From Sabulitectum sp036743055 (GTDB lineage Bacteria > Fermentibacterota > Fermentibacteria > Fermentibacterales > JCC-6): DNA of 64,000 nucleotides. The notes beneath the pieces are model-generated. The model saw nothing but the letters and a program-made list of their open reading frames with translations. It searched no databases and was not told the origin of the DNA. The translations under genes were made by a program, and so were the position numbers. Positions 52,888 to 62,372 of this stretch are shown piece after piece. The DNA is taken from positions 10,484-74,483 of the forward strand of contig DAINQE010000007.1 in the NCBI GenBank assembly GCA_036743055.1, given 5' to 3'. Positions within the stretch are counted from its first letter, which is position 1. Each line of letters opens with the position of its first letter.

Positions 52888-54416
52888 ACCCAGTAGTCCC
52901 TCTCCAGGGCCCTGTACTGAACGGCTTCGGCAATGTGCGGATCCTTTATCGCAGACACACCCTCGAGGTCTGCAATTGTTCTGGCCACCCTGAGTGTTCT
53001 GTAGTAGCCCCTGGCGGAGAGCCCGAACCTTGCGGCGGCTGTGTCCAGCAGCTTCCTTGCCCCGGGGTCGAGCCTGCAGTGGGCCCTTGTGAGGGCGCTT
53101 GTCATTCCGGCATTGGAATGGACCGCCCTGGAGCCTCTGAACCTGTCGGTCTGTATGGCCCTGGCGGCCACCACGCGGTTCCTTATGTCGGCGCTTGTTT
53201 CCCCTTCGGGGGGTTCGTCTCCCAGTTCGTTCCTGGGAACGGGCAGCACTTCGAGGTGGATGTCTATTCTGTCGAGGAGGGGGCCGGAGATCCTGTTAAG
53301 GTACCTCTGAACCTGCCCGGCGGTGCAGTTGCACGACTTCTTGGGGTGGGTGAGGTACCCGCAGGGGCAGGGGTTCATTGCCGCCACCAGCATGAACCTG
53401 GCGGGAAGCTCCACGGTTGCCGAAGAGCGGCTTATGATGACCTTTCCGCTCTCCATGGGCTGCCGCATGACCTCCAGAGCAGTCCTGCGGAACTCCGGGA
53501 GTTCGTCGAGGAAGAGCACTCCGTTGTGGGCCAGGCTCACCTCCCCGGGCCTTGGGTTGGTGCCGCCTCCGGCGAGCCCCGGGGTGGAAACGGTGTGGTG
53601 GGGCGCTCTGAAGGGCCTTTCCGCCACCAGGGCCATTCCCTCGGGCAGCAGCCCGGCCACACTGTGAACCTTGGTGGTCTCGATGGCCTCCTCCCTGGAG
53701 AGCGGGGGAAGAATGCCGGGCAGACGGCTTGCCAGCATGGTTTTCCCCGAGCCCGGGGGACCGATCATGAGAAGATTGTGCCCGCCTGCGGCGGCTATCT
53801 CCAGGGCCCTCTTCGCCTGTGCCTGACCCCTTACCTCGGAGAGGTCGGACACCGGGCCAGGCGCCTGTGCCGGTCGGGGGATATCGGTTGCCTGCTCAAG
53901 GGAGTTAACCCCCTGCAGGAAAAGGGAGACCTGTTCCAGATTATCGGCGGGGAACACCGGGACCGGGGAAGCAATGGCGGCCTCGGGGGCGCTGGAACGG
54001 GGCACGATGAGCCCCTGGAGACCCATGCCGTTAAGACCAGCAGCCATGGGAAGGGCACCCTTGAGCGGCCTGAGGGAGCCGTCGAGTGCAAGCTCGGCAA
54101 GGTAGGCGTAACTGCCGGCCCTTTCAGTGGGAATGTAGCCCGAGGCCGCCAGAAGGCCCACGGCAATGGGCAGGTCGAAGGAAGCGCCCTCCTTCTTCCT
54201 TCCTGCGGGGGCGAGGTTCACGGTCATCTTCCTTGATGGAAGGGTGAAACCGGTGTTCCCGATGGCGGACTGGACCCGCTCCCTGGATTCCTTGACGGCG
54301 TTATCGGGCAGGCCCACTATGGTGAAGGAGGGGAGGCCCTTCGCAAGGTCGACCTCCACCTCCACCTGGAACGCGTCTATTCCCATGAGCCCTACGCTTC
54401 TTGTGCATGCCAGCAT
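52884..54416 (-). CDS. ComM/YifB-family AAA+ ATPase
   Basis: A 510-residue Mg-chelatase-like ATPase. The N-terminal Lon-substrate-like fold has GLPSFTIVGLPDNAVKESRERV and MTVNLAPAGRKKEGASFDLPIA. The Walker A is LLMIGPPGSGKTMLASRL near residue 218, the Walker B is GVLFLDELPEF, and the cysteine cluster CPCGYLTHPKKSCNC lies between AAA core and lid. ComM homologues drive branch migration during natural transformation. GGGAGGTAACC precedes the ATG. Whether this organism is competent cannot be judged from the window. Confidence 0.92.
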   Translation of the reverse strand: MLACTRSVGLMGIDAFQVEVEVDLAKGLPSFTIVGLPDNAVKESRERVQSAIGNTGFTLPSRKMTVNLAPAGRKKEGASFDLPIAVGLLAASGYIPTERAGSYAYLAELALDGSLRPLKGALPMAAGLNGMGLQGLIVPRSSAPEAAIASPVPVFPADNLEQVSLFLQGVNSLEQATDIPRPAQAPGPVSDLSEVRGQAQAKRALEIAAAGGHNLLMIGPPGSGKTMLASRLPGILPPLSREEAIETTKVHSVAGLLPEGMALVAERPFRAPHHTVSTPGLAGGGTNPRPGEVSLAHNGVLFLDELPEFRRTALEVMRQPMESGKVIISRSSATVELPARFMLVAAMNPCPCGYLTHPKKSCNCTAGQVQRYLNRISGPLLDRIDIHLEVLPVPRNELGDEPPEGETSADIRNRVVAARAIQTDRFRGSRAVHSNAGMTSALTRAHCRLDPGARKLLDTAAARFGLSARGYYRTLRVARTIADLEGVSAIKDPHIAEAVQYRALERDYWV

Positions 54417-54461
54417 GGTTACCTCCCATGGGAACAGTAACCGACATGACAGGGCTTTTTT

Positions 54462-54941
54462 CTACCCCCTGACCTTGACTTTGCAGATAAGGTCGCCCTG
54501 GCGGATGGAATCCACCACGCTCTGACCCTCGGTAACCTTACCGAAGACAGTGTGTTTTCCGTTGAGGTGAGGCTGGGGGCAGTGGGTGATGAAGAACTGG
54601 CTGCCGTTGGTTCCCGGGCCGGCGTTGGCCATGGAGATGACCCCTGTTTCGTGGGTGAGGGGATTGCCCTGGAACTCGTCCCTGAAGCGGTAACCAGGAC
54701 CGCCCATTCCGGTGCCCGTGGGGTCTCCCCCCTGTATCATGAAGTTGCTTATTACCCTGTGGAAGGAAACGCCGTCGTAGTATCCCTCCTCCGCCAGGAA
54801 GATGAAATTGTTCACGGTTACAGGGGCGTACTCAGGGAACAGATCAATGTGTATCGTGCCCCGCTCGGTCTCCATTTCAACCGAGTAAGTCCTGGTGGTG
54901 TCTATCTTCATCTCCGGTGGGGCGCTGTATTTCCTGGCCAA
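54462..54941 (-). CDS. Cyclophilin-type peptidyl-prolyl isomerase
   Basis: A 159-residue cytoplasmic cyclophilin (no signal peptide). The active-site stretch VSFHRVISNFMIQGGDPTGTG carries the catalytic Arg, followed by GVISMANAGPGTNGSQFFIT and HLNGKHTVFGKV. It speeds proline isomerisation in folding proteins. The start is TTG 54941 with GGAGG upstream on the minus strand, 11 bases from the leuS stop, so it is probably expressed with leuS. Confidence 0.93.
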   Translation of the reverse strand: MARKYSAPPEMKIDTTRTYSVEMETERGTIHIDLFPEYAPVTVNNFIFLAEEGYYDGVSFHRVISNFMIQGGDPTGTGMGGPGYRFRDEFQGNPLTHETGVISMANAGPGTNGSQFFITHCPQPHLNGKHTVFGKVTEGQSVVDSIRQGDLICKVKVRG

Positions 54942-54952
54942 TTCTTATCCTC

Positions 54953-57217
54953 CTAGCTGATGATGTTAACGAGTCTGCCCGGCACGATGATGATCCTTTT
55001 GGGCTCTTTGCCCTGGAGGTGCTCCTGGATCCTCTCGCTGGCCAGGGCGACACTCTCGATCTCTTCGTTCGACGCGTCGGCTGGCACCATTATCCTGTCC
55101 CGGACCTTTCCCCGGACCTGGACCGCCATTTCCACGGAGTCCTTCACCAGATCTTCCTCGTTCCAGCAGGGCCAGTTCTCCAGGTGTATCGTCTCGCCGG
55201 CCTTGCCGAATCCCAGCCTGTGCCAGAGCTCCTCGGCTATGAAAGGTGCCGCCGGGGCAAGAACGGTGAGGAACTCCCGCTGGGCCTTTCGCCAGGAGGC
55301 GAGCGCTTTCGGAGCCTTCTCCCTGTTCGCGGAGATGAAATTGAGGAATTCCATCATGGCGGCCACGGCGGTGTTGAACTGGAAGCCGTCGATGTCGGTG
55401 GTAACCTTCTTCAGCATTCTGGCAAGCTCATAATCAAGCTCTCCCGTGAAGTCGCGGTCCTCCTCTGCCTCCTCAAGGGAAGCGGTCTCCAGGAAGAGGG
55501 TCCATATCCTCTTGAGGAATCGGTACGTTCCGGCTATTCCCTCTTCGCTCCACTCCAGTTCCGTCTCGAAGGGACCCATGAAGAGTATGTAGAGACGCAG
55601 GGCGTCGGCTCCGTACCTGGTCACCATTTCATCCGGGGTTATTACATTGCCCTTGCTCTTGGACATCTTCTGATGGTCGTAGCTCAGGAGCATACCCTGA
55701 TTTTTCAGGGAGCTGAAGGGTTCGACGAACCCCACCATCCCCGCGTCGTACATTACCTTGGTGAAGAACCTTGCGTAGATCAGGTGCATCACCGCATGCT
55801 CAGCGCCTCCCACATATAGGTCCACGGGAAGCCACCTGTCCACTTCTTCCCTTTCAAAGGGCGCCGTGTCGCACCCGGGAGATGCGAACCTGAGGAAATA
55901 CCAGCTGGAACAGGCGAACCCGGCCATGGTGCTGGTTTCCCTTGTGGCTTCGCCTCCGCACTTCGGGCACTTCACCCGCACCCATTCCTCGCAGGAGGCC
56001 AGGGGGGAACGGCCCGAGTCGTCCGGAGCGTAGCTNNNNNNNNNNNNNNNNNNNNNNNNNNNNNNNNNNNNNNNNNNNNNNNNNNNNNNNNNNNNNNNNN
56101 NNNNNNNNNNNNNNNNNNNNNNNNNNNNNNNNNNNATGGGAATCCCGTACTTCTTCGCAAAGGCGTGATCCCGCTCGTCGTGGGCGGGAACTGCCATTAT
56201 CGCCGCGGTTCCATACCCTCCAAGAACATAGTCTGCGGTCCACACCGGTATTCTCTCCCCATTGAAGGGGTTCACCGCATACGAGCCTGTGAACACGCCT
56301 GTCTTCTCCTTCTCCCCGGCGACCTGCCTTTCAAGATCGCTCTTCGACGCCGCCATGGAAATGTAGCTCTCCACCTGTTCCCTGCAATCCGGGCGGGTGA
56401 TCCTGATCAGGTCCGGATGCTCCGGGGCGAGCACACAGAAAGTGGCTCCGTAGATGGTGTCTATCCTGGTGGTATAGACAGGCAGATGCACGCCTCCATC
56501 GGATGTCTCAACTTCGAAGACCACCTCGGCGCCTTCTGAGCGGCCGATCCAGTTCCTCTGCATGGCCTTGATGGATTCCGGCCAGTCGAGTTCCTCCAGG
56601 TCGTAGAGAAGCCTGTCGGCGTAATCGGTGATCCTGAAATACCACTGGGGAAGCCTTTTCCTGGTTACTTCACCCCCGCATCGCCAGCAGACCCCTCCGG
56701 CGGCCTCCTCGTTGGAGAGAACTATCCTGCAGGAAGGGCAGAACATCTGAAAGTTGTCCGACTGGTACGCGAGCCCCCGGTCGAAGAGCAGGAGGAAGAA
56801 GTATTGCGTCCATCTGTAGTAGTCGGGCGAAGAGGAGTTGATCTCCCGGGACCAGTCATAACCGGCCTCGAAGAGCTTCATCTGCCTCTTGTAGTTCTCG
56901 GTGTTTATCCTGGTGACCTCGGAGGGATGGGTTCCCGTCTTGATTGCGTACTCCTCGGCGGGCTGCCCGAACGCGTCCCATCCCATGGGATGAAGGACAT
57001 TGAGCCCCTGCATCTTCTTCTTACGGCTGATAACATCGGTGGGAACGTAGTTCCTGCAGTGCCCCACAGACAGACCCGCCCCGGAGGGATAGGGAAAGTA
57101 GTCAAGGCAGTAGAAGTTCTCCCTGTCGGGATCGCTGCCGGTCCTGTACAGGTCGATCTTCTCCCAGAACGGGGACCATTTGCTCTCGAGATCCTTGAAA
57201 TTATAGGTATCCACCAT
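54953..57217 (-). CDS. leuS: Leucyl-tRNA synthetase (internal gap)
   Basis: 754 codons of class I synthetase (family about 820-860, so some sequence is lost in the gap at 56036-56135). The ATP-site motif is PYPSGAGLSVGHCRNY; the first His of HIGH is Ser, a variant I believe also occurs in some other phyla. YDHQKMSKSKGNVITPDEM is KMSKS. The CP1 editing domain is present (TRIDTIYGATFCVLAPEHPD, VPAHDERDHAFA). A zinc-type CPSCRIVLSNEEAAGGVCWRCG is seen near residue 160. It charges tRNA-Leu. The promoter candidate is TTTTGTATATTCC 30 bases upstream. Confidence 0.95.
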   Translation of the reverse strand: MVDTYNFKDLESKWSPFWEKIDLYRTGSDPDRENFYCLDYFPYPSGAGLSVGHCRNYVPTDVISRKKKMQGLNVLHPMGWDAFGQPAEEYAIKTGTHPSEVTRINTENYKRQMKLFEAGYDWSREINSSSPDYYRWTQYFFLLLFDRGLAYQSDNFQMFCPSCRIVLSNEEAAGGVCWRCGGEVTRKRLPQWYFRITDYADRLLYDLEELDWPESIKAMQRNWIGRSEGAEVVFEVETSDGGVHLPVYTTRIDTIYGATFCVLAPEHPDLIRITRPDCREQVESYISMAASKSDLERQVAGEKEKTGVFTGSYAVNPFNGERIPVWTADYVLGGYGTAAIMAVPAHDERDHAFAKKYGIPXXXXXXXXXXXXXXXXXXXXXXXXXXXXXXXXXXSYAPDDSGRSPLASCEEWVRVKCPKCGGEATRETSTMAGFACSSWYFLRFASPGCDTAPFEREEVDRWLPVDLYVGGAEHAVMHLIYARFFTKVMYDAGMVGFVEPFSSLKNQGMLLSYDHQKMSKSKGNVITPDEMVTRYGADALRLYILFMGPFETELEWSEEGIAGTYRFLKRIWTLFLETASLEEAEEDRDFTGELDYELARMLKKVTTDIDGFQFNTAVAAMMEFLNFISANREKAPKALASWRKAQREFLTVLAPAAPFIAEELWHRLGFGKAGETIHLENWPCWNEEDLVKDSVEMAVQVRGKVRDRIMVPADASNEEIESVALASERIQEHLQGKEPKRIIIVPGRLVNIIS
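56036..56135. other. Scaffold gap (100 N) inside leuS
   Basis: The frame is kept across the Ns, but the protein is shorter than the family, so the true gap is probably longer by a multiple of three bases. Confidence 0.95.
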
Positions 57218-57246
57218 CAGGCCCTTTCAGAATGTTGTTGGGGGGG

Positions 57247-57252
57247 AATATA
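57247..57252 (-). promoter_or_regulatory. Candidate -10 for leuS (TTTGTATATTC type)
   Basis: On the minus strand TTTTGTATATTCC, 30 bases before the ATG at 57217. It is the third copy of this string in front of a gene in the window. Confidence 0.4.
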
Positions 57253-57263
57253 CAAAACCCTGA

Positions 57264-57278
57264 AACCCCGGCGGGGTT
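57264..57278 (-). terminator. Weak terminator between the PAS-protein gene and leuS
   Basis: AACCCC-GCC-GGGGTT (minus strand) with TTTT six bases later. It overlaps the PAS-gene stop codon. Confidence 0.4.
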
Positions 57279-60084
57279 AGTGCTTCCGCACCGAATCCAG
57301 CACGAACCGCAGCCCCCTGGGAGTAAAACCAGCCAGGGAGCATCCTGATACCTCCAGTATCTCGAAGATCACAGCCAGCTCCATTGAAGGGCCAAAGGTC
57401 TGGGGCCCCTCCGGATGAGAGTCCTCCAGCGTGCGCTCCAGGTTCTCGGGGAAGCCGGAAATGGTGAGTTCGGCCTGCACCTCACCTGAAACGGCTTCGG
57501 GACACAGTGAAAAAGCCACAGGGGACTCAACGGCGTGATTCTGGCAGAGGATCGATATCCCTCGAAGCACCGCTTCGGGCATAATGGTGACCTCCGGCAA
57601 ACCTTCCTTCATGGAGAGGATCGGGGGTCTGAGCCCCCTTTCCGCGAATGCGGTATGAAAACCGGCGAAGAACCTCTCCAGGGAGACTACCCTGCAGTTC
57701 TCCCGGGAGACCGCCAGGGCAGCCTTCAGAAGCTCGGCGGCGGCTGAGGCGGTTTCGCTGGCGTAGAGTATCGTTCTGGCAAACCCGGCGAAGTGATCCG
57801 ATTGATCGAGAAAACTGAGCAGGGCTCCCGTTCGGTGGGCGGTATCGGCGCAGAAGCCCTCAAGATAGACCGCAAGGTCATTCATGCTGTTCCTTAGCGG
57901 ACGGGAAGCCCCCGCGGAAGAGGATTTGATCACCGCCGTTCCCCTGATGCTCGAAACGGCCTCGCAGAGGGATTCGAGCAGCACCACGTTCACGCCGGGC
58001 GTAAACCTCGTTCCGTACTCCCGGCCATCAAGAAGGAGGGATGGTCCTGTCTGCCACCGCATCGTCCGGCCGCTGGCCGCCTCGGAAAACGTGCAGAAAA
58101 CCGGGTCGCCGTTCCTGAGTACCTCGATCTCTCCGGAATAGCTGTGTTCGAGACAGATGTCCGAAAGCTTTCGGAGGATCTCCCTTTCTCCTTCGATGGA
58201 GACTACCCCCAGCAGACCCCGGATCACATCGGTGGATACCGCGCCCTCCACCCGGGAAAGGTCGGAGTCTGTTTCACCGGGAAGGGGAACACCGGTGATC
58301 AGATATCCGTAATCACCGGTGAAGAGTCTCTGGTCCTCCAGGAAACTGACCCGCCAGATGTGGGGTTCGGTCACGGCTCCGTCAAGTCTTGAAGGCTTCC
58401 ATATCATCCTGCGGGGGTCCCCGGCGGGGGATTCGCCTGTTATCAGGGAGTCCAGGGTTAGCCCATGCCCTTCCGGGTCGATCAGGGCCTGAAGGTGATC
58501 GGAGGTGAATCTTCCGGCGCTTGCGCCGGCCAGCTTCTCCATGAGATGGTTCAGATGGACCAGTTCGCCGTTCCTCCTGAAGATGGCTGCAGGAAAGGCC
58601 ATGCTCCCCAGAATAACCCCCACCATGTCCTTAACTCCGGTCTGCTTCCCGGAGGCCCTTGTACCTTCGGCGGTCTGGCTTCCGATCGTTCCCGATCGTA
58701 CCAGCAAGGTCATCAGTTTGAGAACGGCGCCGTCGTACCCGGGTTCGGCAGGGTCGCACAGGAGCAGGAAACCCCTGTTCGCCGTACCCTTTCCAAGGGG
58801 AACCACGCTGCATCTCTCGAAGGAACTTCTGAGAATGCCCAGCTCACCGCCTGCCAGAACCTTGTGACCATCTCCCCTCCAGACCATGGCGGGAAAACCC
58901 AGTTCGGCGGGTTCCATTCCCTTGATCCCCCTGGGCCAGTCCCCGTGAACCTCGGTAAGGGAGAGTGTCTCCGAAGAGTCGTAGGAATACCTCAGAACGG
59001 CCCGGGATCCAGTGAGTTCCAGGGTCCTGCGGCACACACCGGCGTAGTCACCCTGCATCATCTCTTCAGCGATGCCCGCCATTCCGGTGAGGCAGTTCTT
59101 CAGGCTGTCGACCTCTTCCCTGAGGGTCGTAAGTTCAGTCCTGTCCTCGAAGAGACACACGAAGTTAACGGCCTGGTTCATCTCGTTCCTTACAGCCCTG
59201 AGGGTATGCCTCACCAGAAGGGCTTCACCTCCCTCCACTTTGAAAGGGACCAGAGCAGACTGTTCCGCCCTTTCCTCACCTAGAAGCCTCTCCGAGGCCT
59301 CGTGAACCCAGCGGTAGGAATCGTCGGGAAGCACATCGTGGAGCTGAAGCCCTATCAGGGAGCCCTTTCTTCCGCTGATCCTCTCGAAACCGGGGTTGCA
59401 GAGAAGAACCCTGAGGCCGGTGTCCAGAAGGATAAGACCAGTTTCCGTTGACTGTATGTAGGCCTGGTTGAGCCTGTTAAGCGCCCTCAGTCGCTTGGTG
59501 GTGTTGTAGTTCTCGCTTGAGTCGCTGAAAATGCCTATTATGCCCGGTCCGCCCCTGCTCAGGATCCCTTCGAGCTTCTTCTCCCCCGATGGACGGAACT
59601 CGAGCCTGACCTCGTGTCCCAGATGGACCGAAGAAAGGATGCTGTTCCAGTTGTAAAGGACAGGAGGCGGGAGAATGTCCTCCACGTTCTTGCCTTTTAC
59701 ATCTTCTTCCCTGGGGCCGAAAAGATACGACATCCTCCTGTTCCACCTGAGGATGTTGCCGTCGGTGCTGAAGGCCGCCACACCTGAGGCCATGTCGGAC
59801 ACAAGGTCGTACTCATGACCCTTCTCCAGAATTACCGTTACCGAATTAGAATAGCGGGTGTCCCCGGGGACCAAAACAAGGTTGAGTTCCGTATCCCTGG
59901 TGACGCCGCTGCCTTCAACCAGAGCCCCTGCCACGGATGCGGGAAGAGCGGATAGAGGGTCTGTGGCCCCGGTGAGTTCCTCGCGGGTCTTTCCCAGTAC
60001 CGAGTAGGGATCCCCTTCCACGGACAGCCTGCCTGTGGAAGGGGTGAACGAGAGCCGGATCCAGGCGCCGGCACCCTGATTCAT
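57277..60084 (-). CDS. PAS/GAF multidomain protein with degenerate histidine-kinase-like C-terminus
   Basis: A 935-residue protein without membrane segments. PAS-like domains occur at about residues 95-200 (MASGVAAFSTDGNILRWNRRM) and 215-325 (TGLILLDTGLRVLLCNPGFERISG). A GAF-like region spans about 345-480, and a third PAS-like region (FPAAIFRRNGELVHLNHLMEKLAG) lies near 525. The last 250 residues have the helix plus ATPase layout of a sensor kinase, but I see no phospho-acceptor His motif, N box or G box (only GFTPRGLRFVLDS at the end). It may be a pseudokinase scaffold. It starts four bases after the second outer-membrane gene. Confidence 0.7.
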   Translation of the reverse strand: MNQGAGAWIRLSFTPSTGRLSVEGDPYSVLGKTREELTGATDPLSALPASVAGALVEGSGVTRDTELNLVLVPGDTRYSNSVTVILEKGHEYDLVSDMASGVAAFSTDGNILRWNRRMSYLFGPREEDVKGKNVEDILPPPVLYNWNSILSSVHLGHEVRLEFRPSGEKKLEGILSRGGPGIIGIFSDSSENYNTTKRLRALNRLNQAYIQSTETGLILLDTGLRVLLCNPGFERISGRKGSLIGLQLHDVLPDDSYRWVHEASERLLGEERAEQSALVPFKVEGGEALLVRHTLRAVRNEMNQAVNFVCLFEDRTELTTLREEVDSLKNCLTGMAGIAEEMMQGDYAGVCRRTLELTGSRAVLRYSYDSSETLSLTEVHGDWPRGIKGMEPAELGFPAMVWRGDGHKVLAGGELGILRSSFERCSVVPLGKGTANRGFLLLCDPAEPGYDGAVLKLMTLLVRSGTIGSQTAEGTRASGKQTGVKDMVGVILGSMAFPAAIFRRNGELVHLNHLMEKLAGASAGRFTSDHLQALIDPEGHGLTLDSLITGESPAGDPRRMIWKPSRLDGAVTEPHIWRVSFLEDQRLFTGDYGYLITGVPLPGETDSDLSRVEGAVSTDVIRGLLGVVSIEGEREILRKLSDICLEHSYSGEIEVLRNGDPVFCTFSEAASGRTMRWQTGPSLLLDGREYGTRFTPGVNVVLLESLCEAVSSIRGTAVIKSSSAGASRPLRNSMNDLAVYLEGFCADTAHRTGALLSFLDQSDHFAGFARTILYASETASAAAELLKAALAVSRENCRVVSLERFFAGFHTAFAERGLRPPILSMKEGLPEVTIMPEAVLRGISILCQNHAVESPVAFSLCPEAVSGEVQAELTISGFPENLERTLEDSHPEGPQTFGPSMELAVIFEILEVSGCSLAGFTPRGLRFVLDSVRKH

Positions 60085-60088
60085 GGGA

Positions 60089-61165
60089 TCACCCCGAGAA
60101 GGAATAGCTCAGACCTATGGTGAACTGGGTTGCTGAATCGTCCACCCTGTCCGCCTCCTCGTCTGGGAATGCGGTATCAGTCCTGGCCCGGAATCTGTTG
60201 AGGATCCCGCCTCCCAAGTTGAACCTGCCTATCCTTCCACTGAAGCCCAGACCGAAGCCGAAACCAGCTCTGTTGGCCACCCTCTGATCGTCGAAGCTGG
60301 CGGATGTCAGGGCGTTGAGGTTCTTAGTCAGGGGCATTATTATGGAAAGCTTTCCCAGGAAACGGTTGCTGTCAAAGGGGGAGATCAACTCACCTTCGAA
60401 ACCCACTGTGATCTTCTTCAGGTGCTCCGCATAAGCGCTGAATCCAATGCTCACCGATTCTTCCATGTACTCGGTTCCCGAGGAATAGCTGAGACCGGAC
60501 TTGAAAAGGTCGCCGTTAAGGGCGAGACCCGCATGCCAGGCGAACTCACTCTCATCGAATGACCAGACAGCCGAAGAGTCGGGGATGGAATACCTGTGGC
60601 TGTTGAAGAAGTACTCGTAGTCGGCTGAAGCGGTACGCATTCCACCGGAAAATCCGGCTGAGAGAACTCCGGCGAGGACCATGGAGGCGCTTCCCATGGC
60701 TTCGTGCTGCCCTCCGTCCGCGTAAAGTATTTCAACACCGACCTCAGGATCCTCGGGGTCGTCGTACACCGTATGGGTACCCTCGTAGCCGAACTCCGCC
60801 ACCTTTGCATATCCCGCTCCCAGAGTGACTGGCCCCACGGGCCACACAGCTGCTCCGGAGAAGTTGTCCAGGGTGGTGAGGGTCCTCACTGTCTTGTCTA
60901 TGTCTGACTCGATCACCCGCTCTGTCCATGTAATGGCGGAATAAGCCGCCTGTACGGTTCCGCCGGCCCATGCGGTCAGCGCCGGGTTGGTGAAAACACA
61001 TGCGGGTTCTATGGGACTCAGGGCCTTCGGGGAACCCAGGGCAACTGCCGTGGGTGAGAGGCCGGGGATCGGTGTTCCTTCGTTGATCGAGTCGTAGTAT
61101 CCGAAACAGAGACCGGTCGAATTGAGTATGAACAGCAATGCAATTAGAAGGATCGAACTTCTCAT
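60089..61165 (-). CDS. PorV/FadL-like outer-membrane protein (copy 2)
   Basis: A 358-residue protein with a signal peptide (RSSILLIALLFILNSTGLCFG), an N-terminal region with PTAVALGSPKAL and FTNPALTAW (the NPA motif of PorV/UPF0164-type barrels), and amphipathic strands ending IGLSYSFSG. It is a paralogue of the next gene upstream (shared DYEYFFNSH/DYEYYMHHF, ESEFAWHAG/EGEFAWRAG). In T9SS bacteria such proteins shuttle or anchor cargo, but a general porin is possible. GGAGG precedes the ATG. Confidence 0.72.
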   Translation of the reverse strand: MRSSILLIALLFILNSTGLCFGYYDSINEGTPIPGLSPTAVALGSPKALSPIEPACVFTNPALTAWAGGTVQAAYSAITWTERVIESDIDKTVRTLTTLDNFSGAAVWPVGPVTLGAGYAKVAEFGYEGTHTVYDDPEDPEVGVEILYADGGQHEAMGSASMVLAGVLSAGFSGGMRTASADYEYFFNSHRYSIPDSSAVWSFDESEFAWHAGLALNGDLFKSGLSYSSGTEYMEESVSIGFSAYAEHLKKITVGFEGELISPFDSNRFLGKLSIIMPLTKNLNALTSASFDDQRVANRAGFGFGLGFSGRIGRFNLGGGILNRFRARTDTAFPDEEADRVDDSATQFTIGLSYSFSG

Positions 61166-61182
61166 GGAAAAAACCTCCGAGT

Positions 61183-62253
61183 TTACAGCGGGATAGTGGC
61201 CCCGACGGTGAAGCCTGTAATAACGTCCGTGATAGTCTCTGCCTGGGGGAAACCGAAGACCAGACCGTTCCTGTTCTCATTGTTGAAGTTGAAAGCTGCG
61301 TTCAGGTCCATCCAGCTGAAGTTGACCGTGGCGCCCAGGGAGAGCCCAAGAGAGACGTTCGATTCATCCACTCCCTTGGAAGTAAGGTTCAACCCTCCCC
61401 TGAAGAAGAGGTTCCTGTCTGCGTGGATTCCCCCGAAGACAGTTCCGGTCCAGGCGGATTGCCCTTCGGTATCGTAGATCTTTGCTTCCACACCCACTCC
61501 GGGATCCCCCCGGGATATCTCTCCGAAAACTACGCCTGCTCCATAGTGCGCGGGGCAGTTGTCGGATTCCGAGGCATAGAAGAGACCGGCTTCAGCACCG
61601 TTTCCAAGCAGAACGGTGGTTCCCGCGCGCCAAGCGAACTCCCCCTCTTCCCTTGACCAGGTGCTTATGGAGTCCTCTATGGACTCACTGAAGTGGTGCA
61701 TGTAGTACTCGTAATCCACTTTGCCGGTCCGATAACCAGCGGCGGCTCCTAACCTGACCCCGGGAGCTATGCTTCCTGCAGCACCGAAGGCGGCTTCCCA
61801 AATGCCCCCTTCCACGGTCAAGTCCTCGAAACCAGAAATAATTGGCTCAAGCTCGCCCTCGATGAAGAAATACTCACCAGTGTAGGTGTAGTCCCTAATC
61901 TTCGAAACACCGGCGGCAATGCTCACAGGACCAGTCTGAAGTGAAGCCTGAAGCCCAGTAATGCCAAGTCCGGCGTATGTAAGGCTATGCTTCCCCAGGC
62001 CGTCGTCCACGGTCTGCTTCAGTATGAGAGCTCCGGCGTTCATCATCAGGGTCGAGCCGGATATACCCGAAGGGTTCCCGAAAAGGTTCATCCCGCCAAC
62101 GTTCACAGCGGAAGCACCGGCGAATCCGTGGGAAACCGCATCGGTGCCCGGCATGGAGCTTCCCATCCCGATGGCGTCGGGATACCCGTAACCGTAGGCC
62201 GTACTTGTAATAAGTGCCGCTGCAAGCGCGGACAGCAGAATTTTGACTCTCAT
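61183..62253 (-). CDS. PorV/FadL-like outer-membrane protein (copy 1)
   Basis: A 356-residue paralogue of the downstream gene with a signal peptide (RVKILLSALAAALITSTAYG), GMGSSMPGTDAVSHGFAGASAVNVGGMNLFGNPSGISG (the PorV-type NP motif), then strand-rich sequence ending GFTVGATIPL. It heads a three-gene unit with the second copy and the PAS protein. AGGAGG precedes the ATG, and a GTGTATTATTC -10 candidate lies 36 bases upstream. Confidence 0.72.
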   Translation of the reverse strand: MRVKILLSALAAALITSTAYGYGYPDAIGMGSSMPGTDAVSHGFAGASAVNVGGMNLFGNPSGISGSTLMMNAGALILKQTVDDGLGKHSLTYAGLGITGLQASLQTGPVSIAAGVSKIRDYTYTGEYFFIEGELEPIISGFEDLTVEGGIWEAAFGAAGSIAPGVRLGAAAGYRTGKVDYEYYMHHFSESIEDSISTWSREEGEFAWRAGTTVLLGNGAEAGLFYASESDNCPAHYGAGVVFGEISRGDPGVGVEAKIYDTEGQSAWTGTVFGGIHADRNLFFRGGLNLTSKGVDESNVSLGLSLGATVNFSWMDLNAAFNFNNENRNGLVFGFPQAETITDVITGFTVGATIPL

Positions 62254-62288
62254 TGTTCCTCCTGGTTCGAATTTGTGTTGTCAGATGA

Positions 62289-62294
62289 ATAATA
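62289..62294 (-). promoter_or_regulatory. Candidate -10 (TATTAT) for the outer-membrane pair
   Basis: GTGTATTATTC on the minus strand, 36 bases before the ATG at 62253, like the element in front of the coiled-coil gene at 31595. Confidence 0.45.
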
Positions 62295-62372
62295 CACATC
62301 TTGTTCACGATAAGAAACCGGAGGATTCCCTGAATCCCTTGTTGCCTGGCGATTCATGATGCATGTTTGAGC

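Noticed and set aside
52935..54236. 433-codon open frame on the plus strand opposite the comM-like gene
   Set aside because: The minus strand encodes a complete YifB/ComM ATPase. The plus frame is Gly/His/Arg-rich with no recognisable domain.
57100..57150. LeuS HIGH motif reading SVGH as a sign of a dead enzyme
   Set aside because: The rest of the motif, KMSKS and the editing domain are intact. To my recollection GLSVGH also occurs in leucyl-tRNA synthetases of some other phyla, so it is likely a lineage variant.
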